Source: an uncultured Bacteroidia bacterium (GTDB lineage Bacteria; Bacteroidota; Bacteroidia; Bacteroidales; UBA932). From it: DNA of 56,614 nt. The notes under the pieces are model-generated. The model was given only the letters and a program-made list of their open reading frames with translations, was not told the origin of the DNA and ran no database searches. Positions 52,637 to 56,614 of this stretch are shown in pieces (position 1 is the first letter of the stretch; each line of letters starts with the position of its first letter). The stretch spans positions 1 through 56,614 of the forward strand of contig CADAOA010000016.1 of assembly GCA_902789435.1 (NCBI GenBank), in the 5' to 3' direction. The translations under genes were made by a program, and so were the position numbers.

Positions 52637-52642
52637 ATTATA
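52637..52642 (-). promoter_or_regulatory. Sigma-70-like -10 box of the second restriction locus
   Basis: TATAAT on the minus strand, with an A/T-only region upstream where a -35 box would be. This is unlike the Bacteroidota boxes in the left 46 kb. Confidence 0.6.
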
Positions 52643-52685
52643 CCTCAGTTATCATAAAAAAAAAAGGTGAAAATGTATCTCCCCC

Positions 52686-52714
52686 TTGAAAATCATGGGG
52701 CAAATCCTTAAAAT
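52686..52714 (+). promoter_or_regulatory. Sigma-70-like promoter of tex
   Basis: TTGAAA (52686-52691), a 17-base spacer, then TAAAAT (52709-52714). Transcription would start next to the ATG at 52724, so either the leader is tiny or the start codon is the ATG at 52778. Confidence 0.5.
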
Positions 52715-52723
52715 AGATTCCCT

Positions 52724-55102
52724 ATGGAATTCACACAAGAACAAATCGATGCACTTTCAGTTAATGAAGTTGACATCATGAAAAAAATCGCCGGCGAGCT
52801 GAACATCAATATTTCGCAGGTCAGCGCAGTTATCAGTTTGGTTGCAGAAGGATGCACCATTCCTTTTATCGCACGTTACCGCAAGGAAAAGCATGGCTCC
52901 CTTGATGAGGTTCAGGTCCGTGATTGCGACCATCTTTTCACTTCATACAAGAATCTTGAGGAACGCCGCCTTGAAATCGTGAAGGGAATTTTCGCCCAGA
53001 ACAAGCTGACGGAAAGCCTCTACAACGCCGCCATGAACGCAAAGACAATGACGGAGCTTGAAGATTTGTGGGCACCGTTCAAGAAAAAGAAGAAAACACG
53101 CGGTATGGTCGCCATTGAAAAGGGTCTCGACCCTCTTGCCGATGCAATGCTGGAGCTTGACGACAAGGCTTTTGAAGCAAAGGCAGTCGAATTCATAAAG
53201 ACCGATGCAGAAGACGCAGCACTGAACGTTCCGACAGTCGAAGACGCAATCAAGGGTGCCCAGGACATAATTGCAGAGCGCATTAGCCAGGACACAAAGA
53301 ACCGCGAATCCGTCCACGACCTTTACATGGCAACAGGAACCATGGTAACCAAGGGAATCGTTCCAGAGGGTCAGGATGCCGAAACAGCCGAAAAGACTTC
53401 CACATACAAGATGTACTGGGACTACAGCGAGCCTCTCAACCAGGTCAAGCCGCACAGGATTCTTGCAATCAACAGAGCCGAGCGTGAGGGTGCATTGGAA
53501 GTTACCCTTGATGTCGATGTTGATTCAGCGGTCAAGGAAGTTTCTTCAAAGCAGACAATCCACAACAAATATCATGCCGATGCAATTGAAGATGGTATCG
53601 TCCGTCTTTTGAGCCCGGCAGTTCTCCGTGAAATCAGAAGCGATGAATTTGATGAAGCCGATGAGCATGGAATCGGAGTGTTCAGCGAGAACCTTAAAAA
53701 CCTTCTTATGACACAGCCGATCAAGGGAAGCCGCGTTCTTGGAGTTGACCCGGGAATCCGCACGGGAACAAAATGTGCCGCACTTGATGAGACCGGAAAA
53801 TATCTGGGCTACTTCCTGATTAAGCAGGTGACGGATCCGGATGGCTCATACAATGCAGTGAAGGACGCAATCAGAAAATATGCAATTCAGGTTGTCGCAG
53901 TCGGTAACGGAACGGGAAGCCAGGAAGTTCAGGCAATCGTAAGCAAGGTGATTTCCGAAAACTACCCGGACGTGCGCTACACTGTGGTCGATGAATCAGG
54001 TGCATCGGTTTATTCAGCATCCGACATTGCGCGCGAAGAATTCCCGGAGCTTGATTTGACAATCCGTGGTGCAATCAGCATGGGTCGCCGTCTTCAGGAT
54101 CCTCTTGCGGAGCTTGTAAAAATCGATCCAAAGGCAATCGGTGTCGGTCTTTATCAGCATGACGTGAACCAGAAAAAACTTTCCGACAAGCTTGATGAAG
54201 TGGTCGGCTCCGTCGTAAACCAGGTGGGAGTGAACCTCAACACAGCGTCGGCATCGCTTTTGAAATATGTTTCGGGAATCAACTCAAGCCTCGCAAAAAA
54301 GATTGTCGCATACCGTGACGCGAATGGAAAAATCACAAGCCGCGAAGATTTGAAAAAGGTCAGCGGATTGGGTCCAAAGGCATTCGAGCAGTGCGCAGGA
54401 TTTTTGAAGATTCCGGAAAGCTCAAACCCATTGGACAACACTTGGGTCCACCCGGAAAATTATGCGGTCGCAAGTGAGGTTCTTCCTCTCGTGAAAAACG
54501 GTGACAAAATCACGGCGGCGGCAAAAAAAGAGATGGAAGCAAAATACGGAGTCGGCGAGCAGACAATCAACGACATAATCGACGAGCTTGCAAAACCGAA
54601 CCGCGACCCACGTGACGGATATCCTGCACCGATCATGCAGAAGGGTGTCGTTGCTTTTGAAGATTTGACCGTGGGAATGAAAGTCACAGGCAAAATCCGC
54701 AATGTCGTTGATTTCGGTGCTTTCGTTGACATCGGACTCCATGAGACAGGATTGATTCACATAAGCGAATTGAGCGACGACTTTGTAAGCGACCCGATGG
54801 ATGTCGTAAAAGTCGGTGACGTAAAGGAGTTTACAATCATCGATCTGGACAAAGACAGAAAGAGGATTTCACTTTCATTGAAGAGCGATGCCGCAACAAG
54901 GATGCCGGGTTCTTCATCAACAGGAACTTTCACAGCATCGGGCGGTACAAAAAAACGTGTCGTCGTTGTAAGGAAAGGCGGTTCCGCTCCAAGCAAGGGA
55001 CAGGGACATGACAGACCGAACAGGGGTCAGCAGCCAAAACAGAATTTCGGAAGCGATGATGGAATGAAATACAATCCGTTTGCGATGCTTTTGAAAAAAT
55101 AG
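52724..55102 (+). CDS. tex: Tex family transcription/RNA-binding protein
   Basis: 792 residues. N-terminal helical Tex domain (about 20-200), YqgF/RuvC-like domain around GVDPGIRTGTKCAALDETG (about 344-362), helix-hairpin-helix repeats (about 500-570; YVSGINSSLAKKIVAYRD, then SGLGPKAFEQCAGF) and a C-terminal S1 RNA-binding domain (about 647-720). A basic, low-complexity tail (about 725-792) ends it. Tex binds nucleic acids and influences transcription and RNA turnover. Codon use and the Gly/Ser/Lys-rich tail resemble treponeme Tex. The family usually starts nearer MKKIAGELN (52778), so the first 18 residues may not be translated. Confidence 0.94.
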   Translation: MEFTQEQIDALSVNEVDIMKKIAGELNINISQVSAVISLVAEGCTIPFIARYRKEKHGSLDEVQVRDCDHLFTSYKNLEERRLEIVKGIFAQNKLTESLYNAAMNAKTMTELEDLWAPFKKKKKTRGMVAIEKGLDPLADAMLELDDKAFEAKAVEFIKTDAEDAALNVPTVEDAIKGAQDIIAERISQDTKNRESVHDLYMATGTMVTKGIVPEGQDAETAEKTSTYKMYWDYSEPLNQVKPHRILAINRAEREGALEVTLDVDVDSAVKEVSSKQTIHNKYHADAIEDGIVRLLSPAVLREIRSDEFDEADEHGIGVFSENLKNLLMTQPIKGSRVLGVDPGIRTGTKCAALDETGKYLGYFLIKQVTDPDGSYNAVKDAIRKYAIQVVAVGNGTGSQEVQAIVSKVISENYPDVRYTVVDESGASVYSASDIAREEFPELDLTIRGAISMGRRLQDPLAELVKIDPKAIGVGLYQHDVNQKKLSDKLDEVVGSVVNQVGVNLNTASASLLKYVSGINSSLAKKIVAYRDANGKITSREDLKKVSGLGPKAFEQCAGFLKIPESSNPLDNTWVHPENYAVASEVLPLVKNGDKITAAAKKEMEAKYGVGEQTINDIIDELAKPNRDPRDGYPAPIMQKGVVAFEDLTVGMKVTGKIRNVVDFGAFVDIGLHETGLIHISELSDDFVSDPMDVVKVGDVKEFTIIDLDKDRKRISLSLKSDAATRMPGSSSTGTFTASGGTKKRVVVVRKGGSAPSKGQGHDRPNRGQQPKQNFGSDDGMKYNPFAMLLKK

Positions 55103-55115
55103 TTTGAAAAAAATT

Positions 55116-55156
55116 GACCGTCCGATTGGGAAAACTTTCGGGCGGTCTTTTTTTTT
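55116..55156 (+). terminator. Terminator of tex
   Basis: GACCGTCCGA and TCGGGCGGTC pair with one G-U, followed by nine T. Confidence 0.9.
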
Positions 55157-55195
55157 GTGGTGGTCGCAAGGACAAAATCACCAAGTCATTGAAAA

Positions 55196-56242
55196 CTAAA
55201 CGGAGCGCACAGGCCTCAGCCCAAAAAGTTTCAGGCGGTCACTTGGGTCCAGAGTTCTCACGCATTTTATTTCACAGCTTTCAACATTGCTTTTCCAGCT
55301 GCCTCCACAGAAGCACCTTTCGCCATTCCTTTCGTCCCAGCACCATTCGTAGACATTTCCGCTCATGTCATAGAGGCCAAATCCGTTTGACCTTTTTGAG
55401 CAGACCTCGTGGGTGCTGCCACAACTGTTTTTCCCGAACCAAGCCACCTCGTCCGCGACATTGCTCCCGGAGTAAATAAAATTGTCCCTCGCGCTTGCCG
55501 CATCCAGCCATTCTGCCACAGTCGGAAGTCTGAATCCGTTCGCGTGGAAATTACATTCGGGCGGCAATAAAAATTTAACGTCCGAACCAGGCTTGTACAC
55601 CCAGTTTCTGACATCACTTTTTCCGTCAACAAAATAGCATGGCTCATATCCGCAGATTTCACTCAGACAGTTGCAGAAATAGATTGCATCGTACCACGAA
55701 ACTCCGTCCACAGGATTGCACTCATCCCTGAACCGGCTTGGATTGAATCCCATGACCTCGTTCCAAACTTCCTGTGTAACTGGCGCAACGGAGATTTCAA
55801 ATCCGGGAACCTTTGTCACCTCAAAGAACTTGTTTTTCCATTTCACCGGCGGAAGATTCTGCGCACTCAAATTCTGCGGAACAATTTTTACACCACACCT
55901 GTAACAAAAAATCGCACCGGGAACACCAACCGAACCGCACACAGGACAAACGGTAGGCTCGTCAAATTTTTTTATGTCCAGCGTCTTGTTGTAGATTTCA
56001 ACAATGTTTTCCGCGACAAACGAAGCCTCTTCATGGATTCTTTTTATGGCCGCCTCATCAACAGCGTTGTCAAAAAATCCGGCGGACTCCAAAATCAGGA
56101 CAACATTTTTTTCCTCGGGGGAAAGTTCCATGACTGTCTCCGCATCCTGATTCATACCGTCATTCTCAGCGGATTCCGTTTTTATGTTTTCAGATTTCAC
56201 AGAGCGGACAGCCTGCACAATTTTTTCTAGAGATATGCTCAA
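55196..56242 (-). CDS. Zinc-ribbon protein with formylglycine-generating-enzyme (SUMF1-like) domain
   Basis: About 348 residues. An N-terminal helical part (about 1-95) precedes a four-Cys zinc ribbon (CPVCGS, then CYRCG) and an FGE-sulfatase-modifying-like domain (about 135-348) with the signatures PVTQEVWNEVMGFNPSRF, RLPTVAEWLDAA, NGFGLYDMSGNVYEWCWD and CFCGGSW. Many such domains are not true FGEs but act as binding modules in signalling or surface proteins. There is no signal peptide. A TTG at 56242 with GGAGGA six bases upstream is the preferred start; a TTG 18 bases further upstream is the alternative. The Shine-Dalgarno use is unlike the left part of the window. Confidence 0.85.
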   Translation of the reverse strand: MSISLEKIVQAVRSVKSENIKTESAENDGMNQDAETVMELSPEEKNVVLILESAGFFDNAVDEAAIKRIHEEASFVAENIVEIYNKTLDIKKFDEPTVCPVCGSVGVPGAIFCYRCGVKIVPQNLSAQNLPPVKWKNKFFEVTKVPGFEISVAPVTQEVWNEVMGFNPSRFRDECNPVDGVSWYDAIYFCNCLSEICGYEPCYFVDGKSDVRNWVYKPGSDVKFLLPPECNFHANGFRLPTVAEWLDAASARDNFIYSGSNVADEVAWFGKNSCGSTHEVCSKRSNGFGLYDMSGNVYEWCWDERNGERCFCGGSWKSNVESCEIKCVRTLDPSDRLKLFGLRPVRSV

Positions 56243-56300
56243 AGCCGTTCCTCCACACAAAAAAATTTCATTCTATTATCGGTTGATTTCCACAAATAAA

Positions 56301-56614
56301 TCACAAAACACTTACCTTATTTTTTGACCTGTATTCCGTTGGCGAAAGTCCGTAGACTGATTTGAAGGCCTGCGTGAATTTGCTCTGGCTTTCATATCCA
56401 ACGGTCCTTGAGATTTCCGCAATCGATTTTTCACTTGCGACCAAAAGTTCCGCACCCTTCTCCATTCTGTGACGGTTTATGTGGGTCGCAATCGAAACGC
56501 CGTAGACCGACTTGAACACAGCCTTGAGCGTTGTAGGGTTCATGTAAAATTTTTTCGCAAGCTCCTCGATTGTAAAACGTGTGTCCAGATTGTCAACAAG
56601 AAAATTGTGCAGGT
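56301..56614 (-). CDS. AraC family transcriptional regulator (partial, N-terminus outside the window)
   Basis: The frame is open to the right edge, so 103 C-terminal codons are seen, almost all the AraC-type double helix-turn-helix. The first HTH (FTIEELAKKFYMNPTTLKAV, then FKSVYG) and the second HTH (SIAEISRTVGYESQSKFTQA, then FKSVYGLSPTEYR) are both complete. The sensing N-terminal domain is outside the window. It is read in the same direction as the FGE-like gene but ends 58 bases before it. Regulated genes are unknown. Confidence 0.92.
   Translation of the reverse strand, partial: LHNFLVDNLDTRFTIEELAKKFYMNPTTLKAVFKSVYGVSIATHINRHRMEKGAELLVASEKSIAEISRTVGYESQSKFTQAFKSVYGLSPTEYRSKNKVSVL

Noticed and set aside
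1..56614. tRNA, rRNA, CRISPR array or phage structural genes
   Set aside because: I looked in every intergenic gap and found no cloverleaf-like tRNA, no spaced repeat array and no phage head, tail or integrase gene.

Overview
The first ~47.2 kb reads as a Bacteroidales-type (Bacteroidota) chromosome segment. Good promoters have the Bacteroidota form (TTTG at -33, about 19-20 bases, then TAnnTTTG). Shine-Dalgarno sequences are largely absent. The gene families are typical of that group: an rSAM/SPASM maturase with a partner lipoprotein, an ExbB/membrane protein/ExbD/ExbD cluster, serC-serA-DUF1015, kdsD, an SLC13 permease and an acyl-CoA reductase. The last ~9.4 kb (47.19 kb to the end) looks like another organism, probably a treponeme-like spirochaete. 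There the genes carry GGAGG-type ribosome binding sites and sigma-70-like -35/-10 boxes, and the genes are of other kinds (KilA-N and AlbA_2 proteins inside a type I restriction locus, Tex, a zinc-ribbon/FGE-like protein, an AraC regulator). The join near 47,194 truncates a gene on each side, so the window is either a chimeric metagenomic assembly or a sharp foreign insertion.

Layout. 1-4.6 kb: accessory DNA with a type I restriction-modification locus (hsdS running off the left edge, hsdM, a small membrane/SHOCT protein), a toxin-antitoxin-like pair with its own operator and promoter, and a run of strong hairpins. 4.6-8.8 kb: a lipoprotein, a large RING-like/TerD-like protein and an AI-2E family permease. 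8.9-11.2 kb: a lipoprotein plus radical SAM/SPASM operon, facing a very unusual lipoprotein with cysteines every seven residues. 11.3-23.8 kb: galE, a TonB-like protein, udk, asnS, a frameshifted alkaline phosphatase/SGNH-hydrolase fusion, the ExbB-ExbD cluster, then ansA, tatD, dprA and queA. 23.8-33 kb: a long leftward series of truB, rpiB, an S41 protease, a dCMP deaminase, an acyl-CoA ligase, an MsbA-like exporter and an uncharacterised membrane-anchored protein. 33.1-42.4 kb: an FKBP lipoprotein, an agmatinase-like gene, kdsD, divergent recQ, then SLC13 permease, miaA, a pRiA4b ORF-3-like gene and an acyl-CoA reductase. 42.5-46.4 kb: yigZ, then serC-serA-DUF1015, in which serC has an internal piece replaced by unrelated A+T-rich DNA. 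46.4-47.2 kb: a kelch-like protein without its beginning. 47.2-52.6 kb: a second, unrelated type I locus (hsdM, AlbA_2 protein, KilA-N protein, hsdS; no hsdR seen). 52.7-56.6 kb: tex, the FGE-like protein and the end of an AraC regulator.

How the genes fit together: the core part is mostly housekeeping (tRNA modification by QueA, TruB and MiaA; translation by AsnS; serine synthesis; nucleotide salvage; KDO/LPS precursors and export; TonB-dependent uptake energisation; DNA uptake and repair by DprA and RecQ). The two most unusual native items are the Cys-heptad lipoprotein next to an rSAM/SPASM maturase, and the alkaline phosphatase-SGNH fusion. No tRNA, rRNA, CRISPR array or insertion sequence was recognised.
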